From the NCBI GenBank assembly GCA_900550645.1, contig URTA01000019.1, positions 1-38,804 on the forward strand: DNA of 38,804 nt. The letters run 5' to 3'. Under the pieces are notes generated by a model that worked only from the letters and a program-made list of their open reading frames with translations, was not told the DNA's origin and made no database searches. The stretch's first letter is position 1; every line of letters begins with the position of its first letter. The DNA is from an uncultured Porphyromonadaceae bacterium. Lineage in GTDB: Bacteria; Bacteroidota; Bacteroidia; Bacteroidales; Muribaculaceae. This document shows, in pieces, positions 28,601 through 36,795 of the stretch. Position numbers and translations under genes: made by a program.

Positions 28601-31344
28601 GCTGAACATTCTTGGAATGTGTTAGAGCCTATTTTCGTCAATCCGTCAGGCAGTACAGCAGATGTGATAGCCTTGCATTTGTAGAAGGCGTAGTTGCCGA
28701 TGGTTGTCAGCTTTGAGGGGAAGTTGATGCCGGTAGCAGCCTCACGGGCAGGTGCTGCTGCGGGAGTGTCTTCTGTTGCCTCATCCTTGACAACGGCGAT
28801 AGTGGCGAGATTGGTGCAATCGCGGAATGCGTTGTTGCCTATTTCGGTCACGTTGTCGCTCATTGTCACCTTGGTCAGGTTGGTGCAGCTGTTGAACAGG
28901 TTGGTGGGTATCTTGGTCATCGCAGTCGGCATGGTGAATTCAGTCAGAGCAAGACAGCTCTTGAATGCTTCGCTGCCGATTTCGGTAACGCCCTCGGGAA
29001 GGACGATGTTGAGTTTGGTACAGCCGGCAAATGCGTCATCTCTAATCTTGGTGACAGTTGCCGGTATAGACAGTGTCTCGAGGGCAGAGCAGTTCTGGAA
29101 CATCTGTTGTGCAATTTCCGTCATGCCGGCGGGGAGTGTCACGCTTGTAAGAGCAGAGCAGTTTTGGAGAACAGCAGTTCCGAATGAGATGCCCTCGTGG
29201 AATGAAATCGAGGTGAGTGCCTTGCAGTACGAGAAGCACTGGTCGGGTATCGCGGTCACTCCTGTGGGGATGCTGATGCTGGTGAGAGCATGGCAGTGGA
29301 ATAAGTTGCGTGTACCCTCAAACGTGGTGAAGCCTTCAGGGAGCTGTAGGCTTGTCAGCTTCTCGCAGTATCCCAGTGCAGCGTTGCCGATGGTCGTGAT
29401 AGTTGAGGGGAGTGTCAGGCTTTCGAGATTTTCACAGTCATAGAGAGCATAGCTGCCGAGACGGGTAACGGGAGCCTGGATGTCGAGGCTTGTCATCTCG
29501 CTGGCTTCGTAGAATATCGAGTCGTTCAGCTCTGTTACAGCGAAGTTTATGCCCTGGTAGGGTACTGTTGCCGGAACGACCACTGCGCCGGTATAGCCGG
29601 CCTTGTTGGCGGCTTTGATTTCACTTGCTGTCGGATTGGCAGACTCTACCTTGCAGTAAGTAGCCTTGACTGTCGGTGCACCTTCAGCTGTTGAGGTAAC
29701 GCGGTATGTCACTCCGTTCAGGCGGAACAGGTCGCCGTCGTTGACAGCGATGTTGAACTCGCTGGTGTTCTGGAAATTCATCCAACCCTCGGCAGCTGCA
29801 TACTCTGCGCCGAAGCCTGTGGGGTAGCTGAGTATAGCCGTTGCGTATGCAGCTTCGCTGAAAGTGTTGGTCGCTATGGGGAGGGGATAGGTGCTTTCGC
29901 ACTTTACGGAGGTGAGAGCGTCACAACCTGCGAATGCGTTTTCGCCGATTGTCTTCAAAGTCGCGGGGATGGTCAGCTGTTCCAGTCCGGCGCAGCCTGC
30001 GAATGCGTTTTCGCCTATTGTCTTCAAAGTCGCGGGGATGGTCAGCTGTTCCAGTCCGGCGCAGTCCTCAAATGCACTTGCTCCTATCGCGGTTATGTTC
30101 GCATTTGGTGTGAAGGCTGCCACGGCTGTGCCTTTGTACAGGCCTTCGGGTATCTCTGTCATTGATGAGGGTATCATCAGCGTGCCGAAGTTGGAGCATC
30201 CGGCAAAGGCATACGTCCCGATTGATTTCAGCGCGTCAACGTCGGGGACGTTGAGGGCTGTCAGCGTAGAGTTCTCAAATGCGTTGTTGCCTATCTTGGT
30301 CACGGAAGCCGGGAGAGAGACAGTGGTGACTGTCGATCCTTTGAACGCCTCCTTGTCGATTTCCACTACGTTGTATGTGGTGTCGACAACTGCGAATGTC
30401 GCGGGGACTGTGATTTCGCCGGCGTAGGTGCTGCCTTCGGCAGGAGTGGTGAGTGCCACAGTCTTTTGTTTGTAGCTCTTCAGGGTGTAGTGCAGGCCAT
30501 TTATGACGAAGTCTGTCAGTGCGCCCGGAGGCGTGTTTGAAGGCGCTGCCTGGAAGTTTTTCCAGCCTACAGCTCCTCCAGAGAAAGAACTGAAGTTCCA
30601 GCCGTCCCAGCTGCCGTTTTGCAGCACGCGGCCTGATGCTCCCCAGCTGGAATATGAGAACAGGTCGTTGAAGCTGTCTTTCACCCAATATGACCAGTAG
30701 CCTGAATACCAGCCGGCACGCCAATAGTCGTCAGTGTCGCGGGCTTTCCAGTTGTCGTAGTCATAGTCTGAAGAGCCGCCCTGTCCGGGTTTGTAGCCGC
30801 GAGGATGCTCGAAGAATCCGTCCTCGCTTGTGTAGACCTGGTTGTTGTTCCCGGTGTCGATGAGGGCGATGTCGCCGTCTTCGTCAACGTCCCAGCCGAT
30901 GCCGTTGATGGTGTAGCCGCCGTTGGGGTCTGTCGGCGATGACACGTTGGTGTACTGCATAAGCGTGTACAGACGCGGGTTGTTCTTTGCCACGGCCTTG
31001 AGCATGTCAGCGCCGGTGGCCTGGCCGTCCCAGCGGTAGCCGAACACGAGTGCAGTGGCCTCGCCGTCTACGTTCCACTGGATTACTAGCGCGGCCTGGT
31101 TCTCGCCCTCGCCGGTCCAGTTCTGGATCATGTCCATGGTGAAACTGCCGTCGCCTGCAATGTCGTCAGGGTCGGGCATGTCCTGGAATACCACGTCAGA
31201 CTCCTTTTGTGTCTGCGTGTACTTGATGCCTTGCACGGTGCGCGGCACACGCATCACCTTCTTGTCGCCTTTGGTAATTGCGCCGATTGCGCCGACAGCG
31301 CATATCGTGAGCAACAGCCCGAGGCAGAAGAATAGCTTTTTCAT
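25690..31344 (-). CDS. Giant secreted LRR plus beta-propeller protein with T9SS tail
   Basis: This 1884-aa protein has an N-terminal hydrophobic signal segment (about 1-22). A tryptophan-rich module of unknown family (about 70-270) contains WTGEGENQAALVIQW, VFGYRW and WRAGWYSGYWSYWV. A long BspA-like LRR_5 block (about 285-1010) has many IGENAFAGC-type repeats. Ig-like beta domains follow (about 1015-1310), then a DUF5074/BtuG-like propeller region (about 1315-1715) with TLWLNEEWFGHTNGSINYI and YWFPAMPIFPD. An Ig-like stretch and a T9SS sorting domain starting SGVDNAYTD complete it. Two adjacent LRR units come from a near-perfect 69-base tandem duplication. The gene begins 31 bases after the previous one in the cobalamin unit. 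It plausibly exposes a corrinoid-binding propeller on a long adhesive stalk, but no ligand evidence exists in the sequence. Confidence 0.85.
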   Translation of the reverse strand: MKKLFFCLGLLLTICAVGAIGAITKGDKKVMRVPRTVQGIKYTQTQKESDVVFQDMPDPDDIAGDGSFTMDMIQNWTGEGENQAALVIQWNVDGEATALVFGYRWDGQATGADMLKAVAKNNPRLYTLMQYTNVSSPTDPNGGYTINGIGWDVDEDGDIALIDTGNNNQVYTSEDGFFEHPRGYKPGQGGSSDYDYDNWKARDTDDYWRAGWYSGYWSYWVKDSFNDLFSYSSWGASGRVLQNGSWDGWNFSSFSGGAVGWKNFQAAPSNTPPGALTDFVINGLHYTLKSYKQKTVALTTPAEGSTYAGEITVPATFAVVDTTYNVVEIDKEAFKGSTVTTVSLPASVTKIGNNAFENSTLTALNVPDVDALKSIGTYAFAGCSNFGTLMIPSSMTEIPEGLYKGTAVAAFTPNANITAIGASAFEDCAGLEQLTIPATLKTIGENAFAGCAGLEQLTIPATLKTIGENAFAGCDALTSVKCESTYPLPIATNTFSEAAYATAILSYPTGFGAEYAAAEGWMNFQNTSEFNIAVNDGDLFRLNGVTYRVTSTAEGAPTVKATYCKVESANPTASEIKAANKAGYTGAVVVPATVPYQGINFAVTELNDSIFYEASEMTSLDIQAPVTRLGSYALYDCENLESLTLPSTITTIGNAALGYCEKLTSLQLPEGFTTFEGTRNLFHCHALTSISIPTGVTAIPDQCFSYCKALTSISFHEGISFGTAVLQNCSALTSVTLPAGMTEIAQQMFQNCSALETLSIPATVTKIRDDAFAGCTKLNIVLPEGVTEIGSEAFKSCLALTEFTMPTAMTKIPTNLFNSCTNLTKVTMSDNVTEIGNNAFRDCTNLATIAVVKDEATEDTPAAAPAREAATGINFPSKLTTIGNYAFYKCKAITSAVLPDGLTKIGSNTFQECSALESVYLPETVTSIGSNAFQNAKLKQFVLPAAVTNINSWMVGGNSGLKIYICSPTPVYCGSTVWASTSYSVCHALVVPTGTADTYSAKTYWNKSTITAPALQSLNLTDTALSLGEGENEGNITITGHVSGNYDMTDLPEQFLAANNKQLFAGKTIKVRYRTNSDAEYSEAEATVAEDGSTFTATVPALGARVYEVALAANLMETDYTSASVNVTMPGVGPFYFTLSEYDAHFDESFTPELVFATDEYTLNDVEFVSSNTDVASVVKRTGKVSVKRTAGDAVITAQLKSNTDIKTEITVHAALRNAVQDIVLGDGTKTINLTYLDILALAPTVVPENADIQSYDIAISNTDIATTHSVRAFNPSRQYYELVTHQVGECDVTFKSQDGSGVESTYHIIVNGPDRTPMADNYQDGTLWLNEEWFGHTNGSINYITKDKDIKYRVYESQNPYQSFGATSQYGMIYGGKLIVMSKQHDDGGDPRQGGGRVVVADAKTLKKLAAFDYIGADIRPSGEPDGLGDGDGRACVGVNENKVYLGSTTGIQALDLNTLTLGNIVSGIDLGSNAYNGQIGDMVAAGKYVFAIQQATGVHVIDPETDAVIKTFPANAGEDGIAAVGNPQGITQSMDGNVWVASTDPSSGNGMFYCIDPATLEVTQQVQLPSGIKVNCGWGAWRSTNFQGAKNENALWFGAGVEASIVSGNSGYYKWVIGTDISSIQPVYVFPKDLPGVDDKTFQAPYATVRYDDRSNELLIAATHGASSAYRNTWLHFVNCATGEISKTIEMKKYYWFPAMPIFPDKYAPEFGDIEPIDIRYIEGQTPEAKTIDLTDLVTDRDNIAANIRLSIVSEESDIYEASLDGKTLTVTAKPGQFGMESITLKAESNGVVTTVDIPVNIELISGVDNAYTDNGIITVSGHTVRILNMEGTDFMVYDMNGRAVSAFSANSNDARVRLTVPDGIYIICSADGKRKVKAAVY
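29927..30064. repeat. 69-base tandem duplication inside the LRR block
   Basis: Copies 29927-29995 and 29996-30064 differ at a single base (GCCGATT versus GCCTATT, a synonymous change). They encode two identical 23-residue LRR units containing LEQLTIPATLKTIGENAFAG. The in-frame length shows repeat-number change within the LRR array. Confidence 0.93.
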
Positions 31345-31375
31345 ACTTGCTTGATTGTTAATTTGTTGATTATAC

Positions 31376-32386
31376 TTAGTTTATTGCTATGGTTTTCGAT
31401 TTGTTGCCGCTGCGGACTATGTAGAGGCCCTTGCCGAGTTTGGCGCGGACGTCCGAAGCTGTCGTGCCAGCCGGCATTTCTGCCAGCTTTATGCCTTGCA
31501 TGTTGTAGATTGCGACGGGCTGGCTGTTGTCGGTGTTCACATCAGCAACGCCAGTGTTGAGGAAGTGCTTGTAGTTGAGGGTTTCATGCCAGTCCTCGGA
31601 GGCGCCGGTAGTTCCGTCGATGTATTTGCGGCCGTCCTGCTGCGGCTTGCCTACAGGTCCGTCGAGCAGCTGGTAACGCCATCCGTCCACCGCGCCGTTC
31701 TCGAGCTTGCGCGATGTCATGCCCAGCCCGGAGTATGAGAATGATTCGGAGTCAGCCTCGCCTACCCAGTATGACCAGTAGCCCTTGTACCAGCCGGCGT
31801 TCCACCGCTGGTTGTCGGGGTCTGTGCGGTCGTAGGGCTGCCACCAGTCGTAGTCGTAGCATGCGTATCCGTATACGCGGGCGTTGATGGGGTGTTCGAG
31901 GATGTGAGTCTCCTTGGAGGCGACGATAGCCGCGTCACACAGATCTTGTGTGTCCCACCCAGGCACGTCGGTCTGGCCGAGCGTTGTATTGGCGGAGAAC
32001 CAGTCGAAGCTGATGTATGGGTCTTCCCTTGCACTGTCAAAGTCAAACTCGAGGAAGTCGGAGATGACATGGTTTTGCGAGTAGCCGATGCCGCAGACGG
32101 TGTTGCCCATCCAGCCGGTGTACTGTGTGAATAGTGTCAGGTCGGGAGATTCAGTTGCAATGGCGCGGAACATGTCCTCGCCTGAGGGCTCAACGCCGTC
32201 TTCCCAGCGGTATCCCCATACGTAAGCCTCCTTCGGGCCGTTGTCGAGAAACTGCACCACGAGCGCGGCTCTGTTCGGGCCAGACCCCGCCCAGTAAACA
32301 ATCTGGTCCCAATCGACTACAAACGCCTGTGCCGAAAGGGCTGTCAATCCGGCTATAGCCGGGAGTAGTAACCATTTTGCTTTCAT
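31376..32386 (-). CDS. Secreted tryptophan-rich module protein with T9SS tail
   Basis: This 336-aa protein is counted from ATG 32386 (MKAKWLLLPAIAGLTALSAQA, a good signal peptide). A longer frame upstream would overlap the previous gene and spoil the signal. The mature part is a single module (about 22-270) shared with the N-terminus of the 1884-aa neighbour: YWAGSGPNRAALVVQF, YVWGYRW, GEDMFRAIA, QYT, then RWNAGWYKGYWSYWV and a closing FSYSGLGMTSRKLENG. I do not recognise the family. The C-terminus (VAIYNMQGIKL, GKGLYIVRSGNKSKTIAIN) is a T9SS sorting domain. It begins 11 bases after the lipoprotein gene, inside the cobalamin-riboswitch unit. Aromatic-rich surfaces would suit a planar corrin ligand, but this is speculation. 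Confidence 0.82.
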   Translation of the reverse strand: MKAKWLLLPAIAGLTALSAQAFVVDWDQIVYWAGSGPNRAALVVQFLDNGPKEAYVWGYRWEDGVEPSGEDMFRAIATESPDLTLFTQYTGWMGNTVCGIGYSQNHVISDFLEFDFDSAREDPYISFDWFSANTTLGQTDVPGWDTQDLCDAAIVASKETHILEHPINARVYGYACYDYDWWQPYDRTDPDNQRWNAGWYKGYWSYWVGEADSESFSYSGLGMTSRKLENGAVDGWRYQLLDGPVGKPQQDGRKYIDGTTGASEDWHETLNYKHFLNTGVADVNTDNSQPVAIYNMQGIKLAEMPAGTTASDVRAKLGKGLYIVRSGNKSKTIAIN

Positions 32387-32397
32387 ATATTTTTGCT

Positions 32398-33621
32398 TTA
32401 TTGTTTTCTTGGTTTGGGGTCGGGCAGGGGTACTCCCGGCTCGGCGATGTGCAGGTCGCGTGCGCGGCACAGTTCGGTTGAGGTCTCGCCCAGCCAGCCG
32501 CAGTACTGGTTCACTCCCGTATAGACGCGCACGAAGTCAATCGCGGGGAGGTGTACCGGGTTGCCGTGGCTGTCTACGGCCCATGATATGTCGAAGCTGT
32601 TGAGGTCGGCATAGTCATTGGGGTGGTTGTCCACATATCCCCAGTCGTAGCTGTACAGCACATAATACCTTCCCTCGCCGCTCTCGTCCACAGCGTTGGG
32701 GGCGAGCAGCGTGCCGGTGAAGGACAGCTCGCCCTCGCTGACCCATTTCGGGAAGTAGTCCTGGTCGTGGTATATGTTCTTGGCCAGGTAGCCGTGTGTG
32801 CCGTCTGTGTCGTCCCAGGCGATGTAGTATACATCGTCGAGGAAGCCCGACTCGTCGCTCTCAATCTGCCGCGCCGGGTCAGGGCGGTGGTATGTGATGC
32901 CGTAGGCATGGCGTGTGGCGGGCTTGTAGTATTCGCTGCCGGCGAGCTCGTACCACGGGTCGTCGGGCAGCCCGTTGCAGTTCTCGTCATAGCTCACCAT
33001 GACGATGCCCGGTTCAGCCGAGCCGCCCCGGCTGTCGGGGTTTGCAAGCTCGTAGAAGGCGTTGCCCCAGATGCGGAAGTCCTTTTCGCCAGGCACGTTC
33101 ATGACCGAATGGTCGAAGCCGAAGGTGATGTAGCCTCCGTAGCCGCCCAGCGAGACAAGCACGTCGTTTGTGCCTGAAATGCTCTCCTCTGCCTTTTGCA
33201 GTATGTCGGCGTAAGTGTCGCCCTCCTCATACTTGGGCATCTCGTTGATGAACTGTCCCGGGGCGGGGCAGTACTCGTATACCCGCGTGATATAGGGGCT
33301 GTATTCCACGTCCTCGTGCATCACAGTCACCTTGAAGTCGAAGTGGTACGGAGTGTCGGGGTCGATTATGTCGAATGTCAGGTCATAGACACCCTCCTCG
33401 GCGGCAATGAATATGTAGGAGTTCGTTTCCGAGACCACCTCGCCGTTTACCGTCCAGCGGTACTGTTCGCCGGTGAGGGCGGCGTGCAGCGGCAGCTTCG
33501 ACATGCGGGGAATGAAGTATGCGTCGTCGATGCCGAGGTTGACCATCGGTATCTCGTCGGTGCACCCGGCCAGTAGTGTCGCGGCTGCCAGTACGCTGTA
33601 TGTCAGAATGCCGTTTTTCAT
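32398..33621 (-). CDS. Surface lipoprotein of the cobalamin operon (PKD-like)
   Basis: This 407-aa protein is counted from ATG 33621, which overlaps the upstream stop in ATGA. The in-frame extension to 33672 is rejected because the true signal peptide starts here. MKNGILTYSVLAAATLLAGC ends in a lipobox with Cys20, followed by TDE, acidic residues as in Bacteroidota surface-export signals. An Ig/PKD-like beta region (about 35-100, YRWTVNGEVVSETNSYIF) is followed by a larger domain with LVSLGGYGGYITFGFDHSV, YDENCNGLPDDPWYELAGSEYY and VRVYTGVNQYCGWLGETSTE. Proteins of this kind are often found beside BtuB-type receptors in Bacteroidales; the biochemical role is not known to me. The tight coupling with btuB and the BtuG-like gene argues for a part in corrinoid uptake. 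Confidence 0.82.
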   Translation of the reverse strand: MKNGILTYSVLAAATLLAGCTDEIPMVNLGIDDAYFIPRMSKLPLHAALTGEQYRWTVNGEVVSETNSYIFIAAEEGVYDLTFDIIDPDTPYHFDFKVTVMHEDVEYSPYITRVYEYCPAPGQFINEMPKYEEGDTYADILQKAEESISGTNDVLVSLGGYGGYITFGFDHSVMNVPGEKDFRIWGNAFYELANPDSRGGSAEPGIVMVSYDENCNGLPDDPWYELAGSEYYKPATRHAYGITYHRPDPARQIESDESGFLDDVYYIAWDDTDGTHGYLAKNIYHDQDYFPKWVSEGELSFTGTLLAPNAVDESGEGRYYVLYSYDWGYVDNHPNDYADLNSFDISWAVDSHGNPVHLPAIDFVRVYTGVNQYCGWLGETSTELCRARDLHIAEPGVPLPDPKPRKQ

Positions 33622-34781
33622 CGCTTCAGGAATGTTATGTGAGCCGGTATGTCGCCGGTGCGCACGCTCCATTTCTTCTTGCCGTGCTTGTCAAAGCAGT
33701 AGAGCGTGCCGCTGCTGACGTAGTTTTTCGCGTCGGTGACGAAAATGTCGCCGGTCTCGGGATGCACGGCGATGCCGTAGGGTATGGTTATCTCGCGCTC
33801 TGTGCCGTCTGTGATGAAGTTGGTCGATACCACCTTGTGGGTGCGGATGTCGATGATGCCGTAAGAGATGGTGTTGGAAGCGGTGTAGTTGTTCCACTCC
33901 GTGGCGTAGTAATACAGCGAGTCGCCGTGCACCGCCATGTTGGAGCAAGCCACGGGTATCATGTCAGATACCTCCATCTGGTTGTAGCCGGGCTTCTTGG
34001 AGAGGACGTAGAGGCGCGAGGGCCGCGACTGGTAGTCGCCGCGAGAGGAGACCCACAGCTGCTTGTACTGGTCTTTCTTGACGCGGTGCAGGTTGATGTC
34101 AACGGGTATCTGCTGCACCTGCTTGAAATCGACCATCTGTATTACCGACACGGTGTTGTCGTAGTTCGGGGCGCGGTAGCCGCCGGAGTTGGCGACATAC
34201 ATGTAGTCGTCCACTATCTCCATCTCTTCGGGCTGGTAACCCACGCTTACCTTGCGTGTCACGGCGAGCGATAGCGTATCGACCTCGTATACCGCGCCTT
34301 TCGGGGCGTTGGGGTCTATCAGCACCGGGCCGACGTATGAGCTGACGTATGCCTTGCCACGGTAGAAACGCACATAGCGGCAGTTGGGGATGTCCACCTG
34401 TCCGATGCGGATACCCGTATGCGCGTCCATGACCTCGACCTTGTGCGAGCAGTTGACCACCACATACAGCTTCGAGCCGTAGATGCCTATGTCGTTGCCC
34501 ACGTCGCCAAGTTCCTTGATTACGTTGGGGTTCTTTTCGGAGTAGAAGTTGCGCGAGTACAGCCCGGTGTAGTAGTCATAATAGTCTATGGTACACTTGT
34601 TTGACCCCATGTTGCCCTCGTTGACGAGGTACAGGCCGCGTATCTCGCTGCCGGGGTTCTCGTCGCCGATGATTTCATACTCCGTCGGGACTACCAGCTC
34701 GTCCTCGCGGCACGAGTGCACTGCCGCCGCCACGAGCAGCGTCAGGAGCAAAGCAAGGTATGAGCGAGAGCGTTTCATCAT
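33618..34781 (-). CDS. btuG: BtuG-like cobalamin-capturing surface lipoprotein
   Basis: This 387-aa protein has a lipoprotein signal MMKRSRSYLALLLTLLVAAAVHSC, with the cysteine followed by REDE, acidic residues typical of surface-exposed Bacteroidota lipoproteins. The mature part is a YncE/DUF5074-type beta-propeller. It opens with GLYLVNEGNMGSNKCTIDYYD, continues with blades such as GIYGSKLYVVVNCSHKVEVMD and YQPEEMEIVDDYMYVANSGG, and closes with IPYGIAVHPETGDIFVTDAKNY. BtuG of Bacteroides is such a propeller; it sits on BtuB and binds vitamin B12 with extreme affinity. The ATG overlaps the btuB stop in ATGA (a second ATG follows at 34778), and the next gene overlaps in the same way. The assignment rests on fold type, lipoprotein signal and position. 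Confidence 0.83.
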   Translation of the reverse strand: MMKRSRSYLALLLTLLVAAAVHSCREDELVVPTEYEIIGDENPGSEIRGLYLVNEGNMGSNKCTIDYYDYYTGLYSRNFYSEKNPNVIKELGDVGNDIGIYGSKLYVVVNCSHKVEVMDAHTGIRIGQVDIPNCRYVRFYRGKAYVSSYVGPVLIDPNAPKGAVYEVDTLSLAVTRKVSVGYQPEEMEIVDDYMYVANSGGYRAPNYDNTVSVIQMVDFKQVQQIPVDINLHRVKKDQYKQLWVSSRGDYQSRPSRLYVLSKKPGYNQMEVSDMIPVACSNMAVHGDSLYYYATEWNNYTASNTISYGIIDIRTHKVVSTNFITDGTEREITIPYGIAVHPETGDIFVTDAKNYVSSGTLYCFDKHGKKKWSVRTGDIPAHITFLKR

Positions 34782-36775
34782 ATTTCGACGGTAAGTGTGA
34801 TGCGGTAGTTGCGCTTCGGCATCGGGTAGTTCAATATCACGTCATAGTCCTGGCTGAAGAGGTTGTTGACCTCGAGCAGGGCACGCATCGACACGCGGCC
34901 GATGCGGAAGTCGCGGCTCACGGACACGTCGCTGGTGTACCAAGGCTGCGTATAATTGTACCGTATGTTCTCCTGCTGGTTGTACCGCTCGCCTACGTAG
35001 ATGAAACTGTAGTTGAGGTTCCACTGCCGCCAGGTGGCGTTGAACACCGCCGAACCGGAGTTGCGCGGTATGTAGGGTATCTGGTCGCGGTAATAGTTGT
35101 CCGAGGGGTCTGTCACGTCTATCGCCCGCTGGAATGTGTACTGTGCGCGGAGCGTCAGGTAGAGGTCGCGTGCAGGGTTGACGGTCATCAGCGCGGTCAC
35201 GTCGATGCCGCGTATGTCCACCCTGCCCAGGTTGAGCATAGTCCAGCGGAACTGCTGTCCCTTGGGGTATGCCACGATCTTGTCCTTGACATGGTTGTAG
35301 TATACGTCGCAGCTGGCACGCAGCGCAGAGACGAAGCCAGAGGACTTGCGGTCGAGCAGCAAGCCTATGTTGTACTGCGTCACACGCTCCGGCTCTAGCT
35401 TGGAGTTGCCCATGTCGGCGTAGTATAGGTCGTTGAATGTCGGCATGCGGAACGACTGCTTGAAGAACGCCCTGACCGACAGCTCCCTGCCCGGGGTGAG
35501 CGCGTATGAGGCGAATGCCGCCGGGGTGAGGACGTGCTTGTCTGCCGGTGCTTCCTGCCCTTTCAGCCGGTCGTGTATGAACGTCGCCAGCACGCTCCCC
35601 TGGAACGCGAACCGGTTAAGGTCAACCGCCGTCGCCGCTGCCAGCATGTTGGTGTAGCGGTCGGGTTTTGCAAAGCCGTACACGTCGGCGTTGAGCGTGT
35701 TCCACAGGAAGTCGTAGCCCGCCGAAACGTGCCACCATGGGAAGATGGTGTAGACGTTGGAGGTCGAGAAGTAGAACTCGCGCTGCCGGTAGAGGTTGTC
35801 TATCTTGATCTGCTTGTCGTCGTTGTTGACGTAATGGGTGCGGTAAAATGCGTACTTGATATTGTTGAGGGTGGTGAAGCGCGAGCCGAAAGACTGCTGC
35901 CATGTGCCTTGCGCAAACGAGTTGGTGTCCCAGATGCGCTCGCCGCGCCGCCACACATTGTTGACGATTGCGCCCGGCACGCCGCGCTCCGAATTGTAGT
36001 TGTAGACCTTGAAGAGCCATTTGCCGTGGTTTAGGCGGCCGTTGATGTTAGCCTCGAGGCGCGTGGCGTTTATGTCACCGTTCTGACGCACAGCCGTCGT
36101 GTCGTATGCCAGCTCGCCCGCCGGGTTGACGCGGCGGTAGCGGAACTTGTACTTGCCGCTCGAGTTTATCCACTCCGCGCTCACCGAGGCGTTGACGCGC
36201 TCCGAGAGCTTCAGCTCAATCAGCGCAGAGGGGTTGATGAGGTCAAACGAGCCGGCGCGTACAGTGGCGCGGAAATGGTAAGTCTCCCCCTCCTCGAAAT
36301 GCGGCGTGCGTGTGCGTATGTATATCGAGCCGGCAGAGCCGAAGTCTTTCGCCGGCTGCAGTATCTGGCTTTTTTGTCCGTTGTAGAGGGAAATCGCCTC
36401 GATGTTGTCGAGTGAGAACTGGCCGAGGTCTATCTGCCCGTTCTGCGCGTTGCCCAGTTCCACGCCGTCGTATACCACGCCCGTGTGGTTGGTGCCCATT
36501 GAGCGTATGTTGACGGTCTTGATGCCGCCCACGCCGCCGTAGTCCTTGACCTGCACGCCCGAGAAATAGCGCAGCGCATCGGCGATGCTGTTGCTGTTCA
36601 TGCGTTTCAGCTCCTCGCCGCTGAGCCGTTGCGCCGGTATGGCGTCCGACTCCAGCGACCGTGCCGTAACCACCACTTCGTCGAGGAGGCTTGTGCTGTC
36701 AGTGTACTCTTCGGCGCGTGCTGTGAGGCACAGCGCGATGCACGATAATAATATTGTTGACAATCTTGTTATCAT
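34778..36775 (-). CDS. btuB: BtuB-type TonB-dependent cobalamin receptor
   Basis: This 665-aa outer-membrane receptor is counted from ATG 36775 (MITRLSTILLSCIALCLTARA, signal peptide). The in-frame start 12 codons upstream (36811) lies in the terminator hairpin of the leader and is rejected. A TonB-box-like LLDEVVVTARS follows the signal. The plug (about 35-155) contains IADALRYFSGVQVKDYGG, VNIRSMGTNHTGVVYDGV and the DNIEAISLYNG segment. A 22-strand barrel runs to the C-terminus, which ends on the aromatic-poor YRITLTVEI. The length fits the short BtuB class without an N-terminal carboxypeptidase-like extension. It imports cobalamin and related corrinoids using TonB energy. The upstream cobalamin riboswitch fixes the substrate class better than the protein sequence does. 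Confidence 0.92.
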   Translation of the reverse strand: MITRLSTILLSCIALCLTARAEEYTDSTSLLDEVVVTARSLESDAIPAQRLSGEELKRMNSNSIADALRYFSGVQVKDYGGVGGIKTVNIRSMGTNHTGVVYDGVELGNAQNGQIDLGQFSLDNIEAISLYNGQKSQILQPAKDFGSAGSIYIRTRTPHFEEGETYHFRATVRAGSFDLINPSALIELKLSERVNASVSAEWINSSGKYKFRYRRVNPAGELAYDTTAVRQNGDINATRLEANINGRLNHGKWLFKVYNYNSERGVPGAIVNNVWRRGERIWDTNSFAQGTWQQSFGSRFTTLNNIKYAFYRTHYVNNDDKQIKIDNLYRQREFYFSTSNVYTIFPWWHVSAGYDFLWNTLNADVYGFAKPDRYTNMLAAATAVDLNRFAFQGSVLATFIHDRLKGQEAPADKHVLTPAAFASYALTPGRELSVRAFFKQSFRMPTFNDLYYADMGNSKLEPERVTQYNIGLLLDRKSSGFVSALRASCDVYYNHVKDKIVAYPKGQQFRWTMLNLGRVDIRGIDVTALMTVNPARDLYLTLRAQYTFQRAIDVTDPSDNYYRDQIPYIPRNSGSAVFNATWRQWNLNYSFIYVGERYNQQENIRYNYTQPWYTSDVSVSRDFRIGRVSMRALLEVNNLFSQDYDVILNYPMPKRNYRITLTVEI

Positions 36776-36795
36776 TCGTCCAGGGTTCTGGGTGC

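Noticed and set aside
32387..32470. Extended N-terminus of the 336-aa Trp-rich protein
   Set aside because: It overlaps the end of the preceding gene and is basic and proline-rich; the clear signal peptide begins at ATG 32386.
33622..33672. Extended start for the second lipoprotein
   Set aside because: The extension is arginine/histidine-rich, overlaps the BtuG-like gene in another frame and spoils the lipoprotein signal; the ATGA overlap at 33621 is the better start.
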